Both the position numbers and the translations under genes were made by a program. A stretch of DNA of 11,510 nt, taken from contig JAKPRU010000346.1 of NCBI GenBank assembly GCA_029557025.1, positions 1 through 11,510 of the forward strand, given 5' to 3'. The notes under the pieces are model-generated. The model had not been told where the DNA came from, made no database searches, and saw only the letters and a list, made by a program, of their open reading frames with translations. Source of the stretch: Candidatus Omnitrophota bacterium. GTDB lineage: Bacteria > Hinthialibacterota > Hinthialibacteria > Hinthialibacterales > JAKPRU01. Of the stretch, positions 1 to 7,282 are shown in pieces. Each line of letters starts with the position of its first letter. Position 1 is the first letter of the stretch.

Positions 1-572
1 ACCGCACTATTTACGGGCATGGCGCGGGCGGACTCTGGACGAATTCGTTCGCGTGTGCCGTTGCCAGTCAGCAGATTGCGCGCCACATCCGTCCAAGCCT
101 TCACGACACGGCGTTCACAGCCGGATTGCTTCGCGATATCGGAAAGGTTGTGATTCATCGCCAGATCAAGGATACCGAATCTACTTTGATTGAACTGATG
201 ACCCGGGCGAATCTGAGCCTGCTGGAGGCGGAACAGCAGACCCTGGGGTACACGCATCCGGAGGTCGGCGCCGCCCTTGCGGATCGCTGGAACTTCCCGC
301 GTGAGTTGGTGGATGCCATTCAAAATCACCATTATCCTTCCGTGACTCCGGAAGGTTCCCTGGTGACCGTGATTGTTCATGCGGCGGATGTCATGGTGAT
401 CGAGCGGGGATATGGTGTGGAGCTTACGCAGCTTCGGTACGCGCTGGACAGGACGGCGACGGAGCAGAAACAAATCACCCAGGAGATCCTGGACCAGGTT
501 GCCGCCGAGTTGGATCAGCACATCGCTTCGATTCGGGAATTGTTGATACCGCGCGGTCCGGCGAATCCCTAA
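1..572 (+). CDS. HDOD domain protein, 3' portion (5' end outside window)
   Basis: The reading frame is open from base 3 to the TAA at 570-572, giving 189 visible residues with no start in the window. The visible part matches the HDOD domain, a non-catalytic relative of HD phosphohydrolases found in bacterial signalling and regulatory proteins. It shows LWTNSFACAVASQQIA, then AGLLRDIGKVVIH, then an E-x4-GYTHPEVGAALADRW block and the AIQNHHYP motif. In catalytic HD proteins the LLRDIGK stretch reads HD-x-GK; here the first His is Arg, as expected for the degenerate HDOD class. The protein ends shortly after a final helical stretch, so no C-terminal output domain (GGDEF, EAL or kinase) is fused to it. 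An N-terminal receiver domain could lie outside the window. An internal TTG at 126 could be mistaken for a start, but it falls inside the domain. Its exact signalling role cannot be told. Confidence 0.85.
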   Translation, partial: RTIYGHGAGGLWTNSFACAVASQQIARHIRPSLHDTAFTAGLLRDIGKVVIHRQIKDTESTLIELMTRANLSLLEAEQQTLGYTHPEVGAALADRWNFPRELVDAIQNHHYPSVTPEGSLVTVIVHAADVMVIERGYGVELTQLRYALDRTATEQKQITQEILDQVAAELDQHIASIRELLIPRGPANP

Positions 573-1987
573 TGATTCAACAGCAGAAAGGCGATGGTTA
601 CGTAGATTGTCAGTGAGGTGAGATCGTTTACGGCGGTGACCAGGGGGCTGGAAGCCACCGCGGGATCGACAGAGAACTTGTGAAATGCGATCGGGACAAT
701 CGCACCCATCAGAGCGGAAGCTGTCACAGCAAGAAACAGCGCCAATCCAACAACCATTCCCAAAGTCGGATCGCCCGAAGGAAGGATGTATCCGGCGACA
801 GTCCCCACAGTAATTCCGAACGTCACTCCCATAAGAAGACCGACCCTCAATTCGCGCCAGAGATCCATGAATAAGGCTCCCAAGTCGGTTTCTCCGAGAA
901 CCAGACGCCGTATGGTCATGGTAGATGTTTGAAGACCGACGTTGCCTCCCATGGCCATGGTCATCGGGACGTAGAATAGAATCGCGACGAGGTTTGTGGG
1001 CGCAGTAATCGATTCCAATCGTCCCATCAGAAAAGCGTTGATGCAACCGGCTGCGAAGGTGATTGCGAGCCAGGGCATTCGGGATACCACTGATTTCACA
1101 ACGGACGGTTGGTGCAGTTCCAGTTCGCTGCCGCCCGCGACGAGCATCATGTCCTCGGAGGCTTCCTCGGCGATGACGTCGATGACATCGTCATTGGTGA
1201 TTGTGCCCAGCAGTTTGCCGTCGATATCGACCACGGGGATGGCGGCAATGTCGTATTTTGCAACCAGCCGGGCGACCTCCTCCTGGGGAGTGAGGGCATC
1301 GACCGATGGACAGCGGGCGGGGATCAGTTCTTCGAGACGAGTCTGCGGGTCAGCCAGCACCAGTTGCTGCCAGGTACACCAGCCCAGCAGAACCCCATCC
1401 TTGTTCACGACATAGATGTTGTAATAAATCTTACGGGGTGGAGATTCTCGCAGGGACCGGATCGCCTCTCCGGCGGTTGTGCCCTCCGGAAAGGAGATGA
1501 ATTGGGTACTCATAAGACCACCGGCGGTGTCCGGCGGATAATTGAGCAGCTGCTCCACTTTGCGGGTAACCTCGTCGGAGAGGGCCTGGAGGATTTCTGC
1601 GCGGCGTTCTTCCGGGACGAGTTCGACGAAATCCGCCGCGTCGTCCGGCTCCATCTGGCTGACGATTTGTGTCACCAATGGCGGATCGACTTCCGAGAGA
1701 AACGCGACCTGAATTTCCTCGGGGCATTGCGACAGAACTCGCCCGGCCTTGGCGGGTTCCAGGCTTTTCCAGAGAATGGAACGTTCTTCGGGGTCCAGGT
1801 GGGGAAACGCGGAGGCCAGATCGGCGCTATGGTAGGCAGACAGATAGGAACCAAGACGGGGACGAGCAACCTCGCGCAGGAGCCTGCGCAGGTGATGCGT
1901 CATTTGTTCCGCTGTACGCACTTGTACTTGGTGACGCATGACAGTCTCGTTTCCATAAGCCGCTCGGCCATGCCATGTCCGGAGCAC
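569..1987 (-). CDS. mgtE: Magnesium transporter MgtE
   Basis: Inner-membrane Mg2+ channel/transporter, 472 residues from the GTG start, close to the family's usual ~450. Domain order fits MgtE. An N-terminal helical superhelix spans about residues 45-150, including MEPDDAADFVELVPEE. A CBS pair follows at about 155-275, entered through the typical YPPDTAGGLMS stretch, then a plug-helix region (DVIDVIAEEASEDMMLV) and five membrane segments from about 303 to 471. The pore signature PMTMAMGGNVGLQTS is at about 341-355. The last segment keeps the conserved Asp (AVNDLTSLTIYV, D455), at the position known to line the ion path in this family. The family is gated by cytosolic Mg2+ binding to the N and CBS domains. 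The GTG at 1987 has AAGGGAG eight bases upstream. An in-frame ATG at 1939 (MRHQVQV) is the alternative and has only a weak ribosome site. It lies 102 bases downstream of the permease gene on the same strand. No Mg2+ riboswitch fits in that gap. Confidence 0.93.
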   Translation of the reverse strand: MLRTWHGRAAYGNETVMRHQVQVRTAEQMTHHLRRLLREVARPRLGSYLSAYHSADLASAFPHLDPEERSILWKSLEPAKAGRVLSQCPEEIQVAFLSEVDPPLVTQIVSQMEPDDAADFVELVPEERRAEILQALSDEVTRKVEQLLNYPPDTAGGLMSTQFISFPEGTTAGEAIRSLRESPPRKIYYNIYVVNKDGVLLGWCTWQQLVLADPQTRLEELIPARCPSVDALTPQEEVARLVAKYDIAAIPVVDIDGKLLGTITNDDVIDVIAEEASEDMMLVAGGSELELHQPSVVKSVVSRMPWLAITFAAGCINAFLMGRLESITAPTNLVAILFYVPMTMAMGGNVGLQTSTMTIRRLVLGETDLGALFMDLWRELRVGLLMGVTFGITVGTVAGYILPSGDPTLGMVVGLALFLAVTASALMGAIVPIAFHKFSVDPAVASSPLVTAVNDLTSLTIYVTIAFLLLNH

Positions 1988-1995
1988 AATTCATG

Positions 1996-2002
1996 CTCCC
2001 TT
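1996..2002 (-). promoter_or_regulatory. Ribosome binding site supporting the GTG start of mgtE
   Basis: On the minus strand this reads AAGGGAG, eight bases before the GTG at 1987. It is clearly stronger than anything before the ATG at 1939. An out-of-frame ATG (1992-1994) lies between this site and the GTG; it opens no recognisable protein. Confidence 0.55.
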
Positions 2003-2089
2003 GGCGCGGTTCCGGTTTCGACAATTCTGGTAAAGGATCTTCCACGATATTCCCTATCGATTTTTCGACGGAACAGGCGAACAGACTGC

Positions 2090-2968
2090 CTAGATCACGT
2101 CGATGAACTCTCTGTGAGATCTCGTAAAGATACGATATCCGATGAAAAATGCAAGGAAAGACATCGAAATAACCACTGCCCAATTGACAACCCACAGCCA
2201 ATCCGTCCATAAAGGCCAGGTTTTCAGCAGAAAGATGTTGTGATACAGCAGAATCAGGTGCGAGAACGGATTGCATAACACCAGGGTGTCGATGCGGGGT
2301 GGAAGAATTTCCCGCACGTAAAACATCGGAGTTGTCCACATTACAATCATTACGGCGATGCTCACGAGGGGTGCGGTGTCCCGCAAATAGACGTGCAAGG
2401 TTGCCAGAAACAATCCCAGCCCAAAGGCAAGAATGCTCTGGAAAAGCAGAACGATCGGAAAGGCGAGCATGGTCACGCTCAGGGTTCCACGAATCAGCCA
2501 AATGCCGATCACTAAAACCACCGTTCCGATAATCTGATTGACCACGCTGGACAGCACCAGGTAGGCCGGAAGAATCTTCGCCGGGAATCGGATCTGGCGG
2601 ATCAGGTGCGCATTATCCACAATGCAGGTGGTACAGCGTATGATGGCTTCCTGGAACGAATACCAAGGCAAGAGACCGCAGAAAATGTACAGCGCGATAT
2701 CCAGCGGGGTCGACGTATCGGGGATGAATCTGCCGGTGAAGTCAGGTTTGACCACAAAACCGAACACGAAAGTATACAGGCCCAGGAGAATGATGGGATT
2801 GATTACGGACCAGAACAATCCCATGGTGGAGCCGACATATCGAGCTTGAAGGTCCCGCTTGAGGAACTCCCACAACAGGGTTCGATATTGAAGCCAATGG
2901 GAAAGACGCATCCGCAGAGATGGCCTTTTTTTGTGCAATTCCTGTTCCGAAGATTGTACTTGTTCCAT
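2090..2968 (-). CDS. ABC-2 type polysaccharide/polyol-phosphate export permease (Wzm/TagG/KpsM class)
   Basis: Predicted six-span inner-membrane subunit, 292 residues. Such permeases pair with a Wzt/TagH/KpsT-type ATPase to move lipid-linked glycans (O-antigen, teichoic acid, capsule) across the cytoplasmic membrane. The family signature is clear: a basic amphipathic N-terminus (about 15-40), then RDLQARYVGSTMGLFWSVIN entering the first membrane segment (about 55-73), and VYLRDTAPLV in the C-terminal half (about 193-202). Further hydrophobic stretches lie near 88-106, 128-158, 165-190, 200-216 and 258-278. The ATG at 2968 has AAAGGGG eight bases upstream. No ATPase gene is adjacent: downstream is mgtE and upstream is a divergently oriented methyltransferase-like gene. 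The substrate cannot be inferred. It may work with an ATPase encoded elsewhere. The stop is a TAG at 2090-2092. Confidence 0.88.
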   Translation of the reverse strand: MEQVQSSEQELHKKRPSLRMRLSHWLQYRTLLWEFLKRDLQARYVGSTMGLFWSVINPIILLGLYTFVFGFVVKPDFTGRFIPDTSTPLDIALYIFCGLLPWYSFQEAIIRCTTCIVDNAHLIRQIRFPAKILPAYLVLSSVVNQIIGTVVLVIGIWLIRGTLSVTMLAFPIVLLFQSILAFGLGLFLATLHVYLRDTAPLVSIAVMIVMWTTPMFYVREILPPRIDTLVLCNPFSHLILLYHNIFLLKTWPLWTDWLWVVNWAVVISMSFLAFFIGYRIFTRSHREFIDVI

Positions 2969-3146
2969 TGTTTTGCCCCTTTGTCATTCTTGCAATTGTA
3001 TGCGGATTAGAGAAGATAAGTCGCATCGATTGCGCCAATGGTATCGACCTGCTTTCAAGGAACCTCTTGATCCGGGAATGGATTCGGATATCTTCCAGGA
3101 TGCAAATGAAAGATCGGAAAAGAATAGAACGGCTGGAGGAAGAGAC
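2969..3146. other. Divergent intergenic region, presumed promoters for both neighbours
   Basis: This 178-base stretch lies between two divergently oriented genes, so it should hold at least one promoter in each direction. On the minus strand a TACAAT at 2995-3000 could serve as a -10 element for the permease, but it lacks a good -35 partner. On the plus strand TTGCAA (2990-2995) followed 19 bases later by GATAAG is a weak candidate. No clear operator palindrome was seen. Open frames running through here lack any recognisable protein signature and a ribosome site. Confidence 0.3.
3135..3140 (+). promoter_or_regulatory. Ribosome binding site fixing the start of the URO-D family gene
   Basis: GGAGGA stands six bases before the ATG at 3147. 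The frame stays open further upstream to about 2931, but that extension overlaps the start of the divergent permease gene and does not resemble the family. This site therefore decides the start. Confidence 0.75.
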
Positions 3147-4325
3147 ATGACCGGAAAAGAACGCATGAGAATCGCTATGGAGTGCGGCAAACCCGACCGA
3201 GTTCCGCTGATGTGCCAGTTGGCTGTGGGGCATTATTTTCTGCATACCAATTATGATCCGGTGGAAATCTGGCATGACGGAGACATATTTGTGAGGGCGC
3301 TGGTTGAACTGGCAGACCGATATCATTTTGACGGCATTCTGGTGAATTTGCCCGGAAGACCTCCCGACTGGCGGGAGTGGATTGACCGAAGAGAGGAGCG
3401 CGGAAACGGATGGCGAATTTTCTGGAAGTCGGGCGGATATACGGATGTTCCGAAGGACGACAATGCGCACTATTTCCCGCCGGAGGACGAGCCGGCCATT
3501 CCCTCTGTAGCCGAGGTCAATCCGGCGTTGTGCTGGTATGCCGAACCACACGACATTACCGGCATGAATTACCCTTACCGCTGGGCGTTCGATACGGAAA
3601 CACGTCCGGCGGGCGATTTTTTCCCTTTTTACCAATACGACACCATTGAGACAGCGCTGAAACTGGCAGGGGACCGTCTCTCCGTGCATTCCGAGATTTT
3701 CTCGCCATTTTCGCAGTTCATGGAGATGTTCGAGATGGAGGATGCGTTGACCTCACTTGTGGACCGACCGGAGAAGTGCGGAGCGATCCTTTCTCGGTTC
3801 GCAGAAGGCGCGATTGAGTTGGGCCGAGGGCAGGCAAGTCGGGGAGTCGATGCGATATTGATTTCCTCCGCCTTTGCGGGCGGCGGATTCATCTCGCGGG
3901 AAATGTATGAACGGTTCGTTCTGCCTTTTGAACACAGGGTTATCAAGGGAATCAAGTCCGAGCGGAATCTCCCTGTCTACACTCACACCTGCGGCGCAAT
4001 CGGCGACCGGCTGGACCTAATGGAAAAGACCGGTACGGATGGGATCGACACGCTGGACCCGCCGCCGCTGGGGACAATCGATCTGGCCCGGGCGGTGGAG
4101 ATGATCGGTGGACGGATGTTTATCAAAGGCAATCTGGATGCGGTCAATACGTTGCTTTTGGGGACAGTGGAGGATGTCCGAAAGGCGGCGGAGGAACGGA
4201 TACGCATTGCGGGACCCGGGGGCGGGTATATTCTCAGCTCGGCCTGCTCTGTTGCCCCACGAGTCCCGCCGGAGAACCTGATGGTGTTGTATGAGGTTGT
4301 GGAGCGGTATGGGTATTATGCGTGA
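3147..4325 (+). CDS. URO-D superfamily protein, likely corrinoid-dependent methyltransferase type
   Basis: Predicted cytosolic TIM-barrel protein of 392 residues in the uroporphyrinogen decarboxylase superfamily. It opens with MTGKERMRIAMECGKPDRVP, the usual start of this superfamily's methyltransferase-like branch (RxxxAxxGxxPDRVP). It then shows SSAFAGGGFISREMYERFVLP (about 240-260), YTHTCG (278-283), GNLD (328-331), and GGGYILSSAC followed by SVAPRVPPENL (358-378). The arginine-rich RQAGRY signature of true HemE is absent, so porphyrin decarboxylation is unlikely. H280, C282 and C367 sit where MtaA/MtbA methylcobamide:CoM methyltransferases bind zinc, so thiol or cobamide methyl transfer is the best guess; the methyl donor is unknown. 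No corrinoid-binding protein gene is adjacent. The gene stands alone, divergent from the permease and convergent with the propeller operon. Family membership is firm; the reaction is inferred. Confidence 0.85.
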   Translation: MTGKERMRIAMECGKPDRVPLMCQLAVGHYFLHTNYDPVEIWHDGDIFVRALVELADRYHFDGILVNLPGRPPDWREWIDRREERGNGWRIFWKSGGYTDVPKDDNAHYFPPEDEPAIPSVAEVNPALCWYAEPHDITGMNYPYRWAFDTETRPAGDFFPFYQYDTIETALKLAGDRLSVHSEIFSPFSQFMEMFEMEDALTSLVDRPEKCGAILSRFAEGAIELGRGQASRGVDAILISSAFAGGGFISREMYERFVLPFEHRVIKGIKSERNLPVYTHTCGAIGDRLDLMEKTGTDGIDTLDPPPLGTIDLARAVEMIGGRMFIKGNLDAVNTLLLGTVEDVRKAAEERIRIAGPGGGYILSSACSVAPRVPPENLMVLYEVVERYGYYA

Positions 4326-4632
4326 GGGGGGGTGGCCACAAGAAGGAACTCAGCCTTCCCGTTGGGCGATTGCAGTCAGTTTCTGACCAAAGGATCCTGT
4401 GAGCTTGAATATGCAAGATTCCTCCTTCCATACAATTAGCTACTCACTTCAGCAACCCCCCAAGGTTGCACCATCAACACACAATTTTAGATTGCGGGCT
4501 CGCCCACAATCATTAACGGCACGATGAACGCAAAATAAATTATAGTGTTTCCGAACGGCGACCCGATTTCCGATACAGCCCGGCCCATGACATCGGCCTC
4601 CCGGCCACATCGAGCGGGTATATCGATCAACG
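4326..4632. other. Convergent intergenic region with short inverted repeats, no gene seen
   Basis: This 307-base stretch separates the 3' ends of two convergent genes, and I see no credible coding region. It holds several short hairpin candidates: GAAGG/CCTTC at 4342-4358, GTCAG-TTT-CTGAC at 4375-4387, an imperfect palindrome ATTGCGGGCTCGCCCACAAT at 4491-4510, and GGCC-GGGA-GGCC (minus-strand reading) at 4595-4606. None is followed closely by a run of T, so none is a convincing intrinsic terminator, though one or more may end transcripts. A perfect TATAAT occurs on the minus strand at 4539-4544 without a matching -35 element. Confidence 0.4.
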
Positions 4633-7248
4633 CTACTTTCTGACCCCTAATATATATACATAGCCGTCAGCAAGAGGTAAAATGATTTCACTTTTCCCAT
4701 CTTTATCGACATCGGCTAAAATAGGCGCGCCCAACCCCGCGGGGTAGACATGTCCCGGAAGCCCGGCTGCCGAGGGAATCTCTACTTCCCAGACACGGCG
4801 CGGCGTTCCGTTGCCGTCTCCGACGGCATACAAGCGGTTGTGACTGGTAGCGATTACAAATTCCTGGCGACCGTCCCCGTCAACATCCATGGCGCAGATT
4901 TCGGCACAACTAGCCTGCAAGTCCATATCCCATCTCAGGCTGCCATCCAAGGCATTCAGGCACGAGAAGTGACCGTTTTGTCTACCGACTCCCATTAGCC
5001 AAGTCCCCTCCTCTGTTTCCAGGAATCCTTCCGGGTCGGTGCGACACTCGCCGACGCTGGGCAGATGGTACCAGTATGGAGTACCCTGAATAGACAGGAC
5101 TCCAATAAAATAATGGCCTCCGATCAGGCATACAGCAGGAGGGGCGGTATTCTTTTGCTCCAAGATGGCGGGAAATGTATACAAACCCATGCTGGATTGC
5201 TGGAATACCTTCGACATCTCCATCGGTCCGGAGAGAAACTCGCCGGTTGGACCATCACAGATACACAAATCAGCGGGATTCGTGAAGAGAAGATCATCTT
5301 TCCCGTCATGATTGTAGTCGTACACAGAAGCGAGATTTATTGCAGGTCCCCAATACAACTTCTTTTCGGTCTCACCGCGTTCCCACACGATCCGGCCGGT
5401 CAGACCGTCAAGGACGCCGCTTCGGACCAATGGAACGCCGGCCCATACATAGAGGTCCGGTGTATCTTTTCCGGTGAAATGACCCGTGCAGACGTAGAAC
5501 GGCCTGTTGGTCCATGGAAGTCCCGGGCGGTCCACCGGCGGAAACACGGACCGCCAGAGAACTCGGTTTCCCAGCGCGGGAGTTCTCGCTTCGACCGTCG
5601 GAGTAGCCGTTTCGCTGACTATTCCCATGATGATTTCCAGGTTCCCATCCCCGTCCAGGTCTGCAACCGCCGGGAATCCGTCCGACTTGTAATGAAGGAT
5701 TTCATTAACACAACCGTTCGAATTGAATGAAAACACGGTGATCTCGCCCGGAGGCAGGTACGTAATAATTTCATTTTTACCGTCGGTGTCCAGGTCGGCG
5801 CAGAACAGCGTTGGAATCCCTTGACCTTTCGTGGAAGGAACAGCGGAAAAGTCACGGGAGGCCGTAGACGGAGGAATCGACGCGGCCGCCTTATCCCTTC
5901 GCTGCGTATCGTTGGCCTGTAGTCCAAGCGCCGACTTCTCACTCGCGGGTGCGGATATATTCTCTGGGAGGGGTTCGGCTCCGCTTGCGGGAACAATCTG
6001 AAGGGTATTGTCGATAAGATCTACATATTGGATTGGCCCTTTATCTGTCTGTAATGGGTTGGATGTAGCCCGGACTGCGATCTCCGCTTTTCCATCCTGA
6101 TCGATATCATTAACGGATACAGCGACGTGGCCCGGAAAGCGGTACTTGAGTTCCCCGGTGCCGGAATCATACACCCGAATAAGCCAGGCGTTCTCCTTTT
6201 CCGAATTGAACATCGACAGGATGATCTCCAGTTTTCCGTCTCCATCAATGTCCGCATACGGTGGCTCCGGCCAAGTCGTCGCGATCTTTCTCGTCGTAAC
6301 GCTTTCGTCCCAGCCATGCGCCCATGCCTGTTCGAATTTACCGTTCTTATTGAGAAGTACCTCGTGATGTTGTGCGAAATCCGCGATACAAAGGAAATCC
6401 TCAAGACCGTCTCCGTTCAAATCGACGAACCGGTTCAGTCCGTAGCTGCGCGAATTGCCGGGAGAAACATCCCAGGCTATAAATTGTTTGACCTTTCCCG
6501 TGTAGACATCGAGAAGCCACATTCGACTATGGGTGATGACCGCCAATTCGTCTATGCCATCGCCCTCCAGATCCGTGCGAAGGAGGGGCGGAAAACAAGT
6601 ATATTGATCGAAGTCATACCGCCAGATTTGCGACGGTGGCTGCCCGGGTTCCTTAAAATCAAACAGTGCGATGTAACCGTTATCCTTATCGGGAGGATAC
6701 CCCTGCATTAAAACAATAATCTGCTTCGACCCTTCCCCGGGGAAATAACGCCCGATATGGAGATACCATGCGTAGGACATCGGATCGACATCATAACGCC
6801 AGAGAAGGCTCCCATCTACCGAGGAGACGAGCGTAACGGCGCCATACGGTTCTGTCGGTCGGCCGGATTTCAATGCAATCTCAATTCGTCCATCGCCGTC
6901 CAAATCTTCCACTGTTGCAACGCCCCAGTAATTGATTCCAGGCGGATGGGATCTCCACATCTCTTTACCCTGAGTATTGAAGCAATGTAGCGCGCCTCCG
7001 ATGATTGCAATGGCCCAGTATTCTTTACCATCGGGCGCAAGAAACGGTTGAAGATCCGGCCGGCCACAAGATACCGGGAACCGGGCTAAGACATCGGGTG
7101 CAGAGGTCATTGCTCCAGGTAAGGGTTGAATAGCGGTGCGGCACGGATTCTGTCGCGGCTCCGGCCAGTCGCCGGGCGCACCATGCGCACACAGAGGGCC
7201 GAGGAGAGCCATCCAGAGAATCATGTATTTGCTTCGCGTGAATCGCAT
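4633..7248 (-). CDS. Secreted FG-GAP/VCBS-type calcium-loop beta-propeller protein, copy A
   Basis: Predicted exported protein of 871 residues, function unknown. It starts with a signal peptide (MRFTRSKYMILWMALLGPL, cleavage likely after CAHG) and then APGDWPEPRQNP, resembling the N-terminus of PQQ-type propeller proteins. Ten Asp-rich calcium-loop motifs (mostly D-x-D/N-x-D-G followed by E/D and a hydrophobic strand) occur at about residues 115, 226, 276, 333, 381, 485, 530, 644, 788 and 846. Between them are Trp/Gly motifs of PQQ-like blades: GGALHCF, DGSLLWRYDVDP, GLTGRIVWE, DGSLRWDMDL, DGYVYILG. Residues about 398-477 are an Ala/Ser/Pro-rich linker where its upstream paralogue has a structured segment. 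No membrane anchor, dockerin or sorting tail is visible at the C-terminus (DGYVYILGVRK). The ATG at 7248 is chosen because AAAGGA lies nine bases before it; the ATG at 7257 directly abuts that site. The gene begins 34 bases after copy B, implying one transcript. A binding or scaffold role is plausible; no catalytic motif was recognised. Confidence 0.88.
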   Translation of the reverse strand: MRFTRSKYMILWMALLGPLCAHGAPGDWPEPRQNPCRTAIQPLPGAMTSAPDVLARFPVSCGRPDLQPFLAPDGKEYWAIAIIGGALHCFNTQGKEMWRSHPPGINYWGVATVEDLDGDGRIEIALKSGRPTEPYGAVTLVSSVDGSLLWRYDVDPMSYAWYLHIGRYFPGEGSKQIIVLMQGYPPDKDNGYIALFDFKEPGQPPSQIWRYDFDQYTCFPPLLRTDLEGDGIDELAVITHSRMWLLDVYTGKVKQFIAWDVSPGNSRSYGLNRFVDLNGDGLEDFLCIADFAQHHEVLLNKNGKFEQAWAHGWDESVTTRKIATTWPEPPYADIDGDGKLEIILSMFNSEKENAWLIRVYDSGTGELKYRFPGHVAVSVNDIDQDGKAEIAVRATSNPLQTDKGPIQYVDLIDNTLQIVPASGAEPLPENISAPASEKSALGLQANDTQRRDKAAASIPPSTASRDFSAVPSTKGQGIPTLFCADLDTDGKNEIITYLPPGEITVFSFNSNGCVNEILHYKSDGFPAVADLDGDGNLEIIMGIVSETATPTVEARTPALGNRVLWRSVFPPVDRPGLPWTNRPFYVCTGHFTGKDTPDLYVWAGVPLVRSGVLDGLTGRIVWERGETEKKLYWGPAINLASVYDYNHDGKDDLLFTNPADLCICDGPTGEFLSGPMEMSKVFQQSSMGLYTFPAILEQKNTAPPAVCLIGGHYFIGVLSIQGTPYWYHLPSVGECRTDPEGFLETEEGTWLMGVGRQNGHFSCLNALDGSLRWDMDLQASCAEICAMDVDGDGRQEFVIATSHNRLYAVGDGNGTPRRVWEVEIPSAAGLPGHVYPAGLGAPILADVDKDGKSEIILPLADGYVYILGVRK

Positions 7249-7257
7249 GGAACACAT

Positions 7258-7263
7258 TCCTTT
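7258..7263 (-). promoter_or_regulatory. Ribosome binding site choosing the second ATG of propeller copy A
   Basis: AAAGGA on the minus strand directly touches the ATG at 7257 but is nine bases from the ATG at 7248. Only the latter spacing is workable, so translation most likely starts at 7248. That start also gives a cleaner signal peptide. Confidence 0.6.
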
Positions 7264-7282
7264 ATCAGCCTGAGGTTACTTA

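Noticed and set aside
1988..2089. Mg2+-sensing M-box riboswitch ahead of mgtE
   Set aside because: The gap is only 102 bases, shorter than known M-box elements, and shows no evident conserved stem arrangement.
1109..2212. Long open frame on the plus strand opposite mgtE (367 codons)
   Set aside because: It lies antisense to a clearly recognisable MgtE, has no protein-family signature, and runs into the neighbouring permease gene. It is a by-product of codon bias.
2931..3146. Upstream extension of the URO-D family gene
   Set aside because: The frame is open, but the segment overlaps the permease start, is rich in Cys and basic residues and unlike the family, and GGAGGA six bases before 3147 marks the start.
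2742..3689. Minus-strand open frame of 315 codons spanning the divergent intergenic region
   Set aside because: It overlaps both the permease and the URO-D family gene and has no credible motif. The real genes have good ribosome sites and family signatures.
3147..4325. Annotation as HemE, uroporphyrinogen decarboxylase of heme synthesis
   Set aside because: The RQAGRY substrate-binding signature is missing and the Zn-type His/Cys triad points to the methyltransferase branch.
4375..4387. Intrinsic terminator for the URO-D family gene
   Set aside because: The GTCAG/CTGAC stem is only five base pairs and is followed by CAAAGG, with no T-run.
5818..6057. A frameshift as the cause of the odd middle segment in propeller copy A
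   Set aside because: The other two minus-strand frames show no peptide resembling the copy B segment, and the main frame continues uninterrupted into well-aligned sequence.
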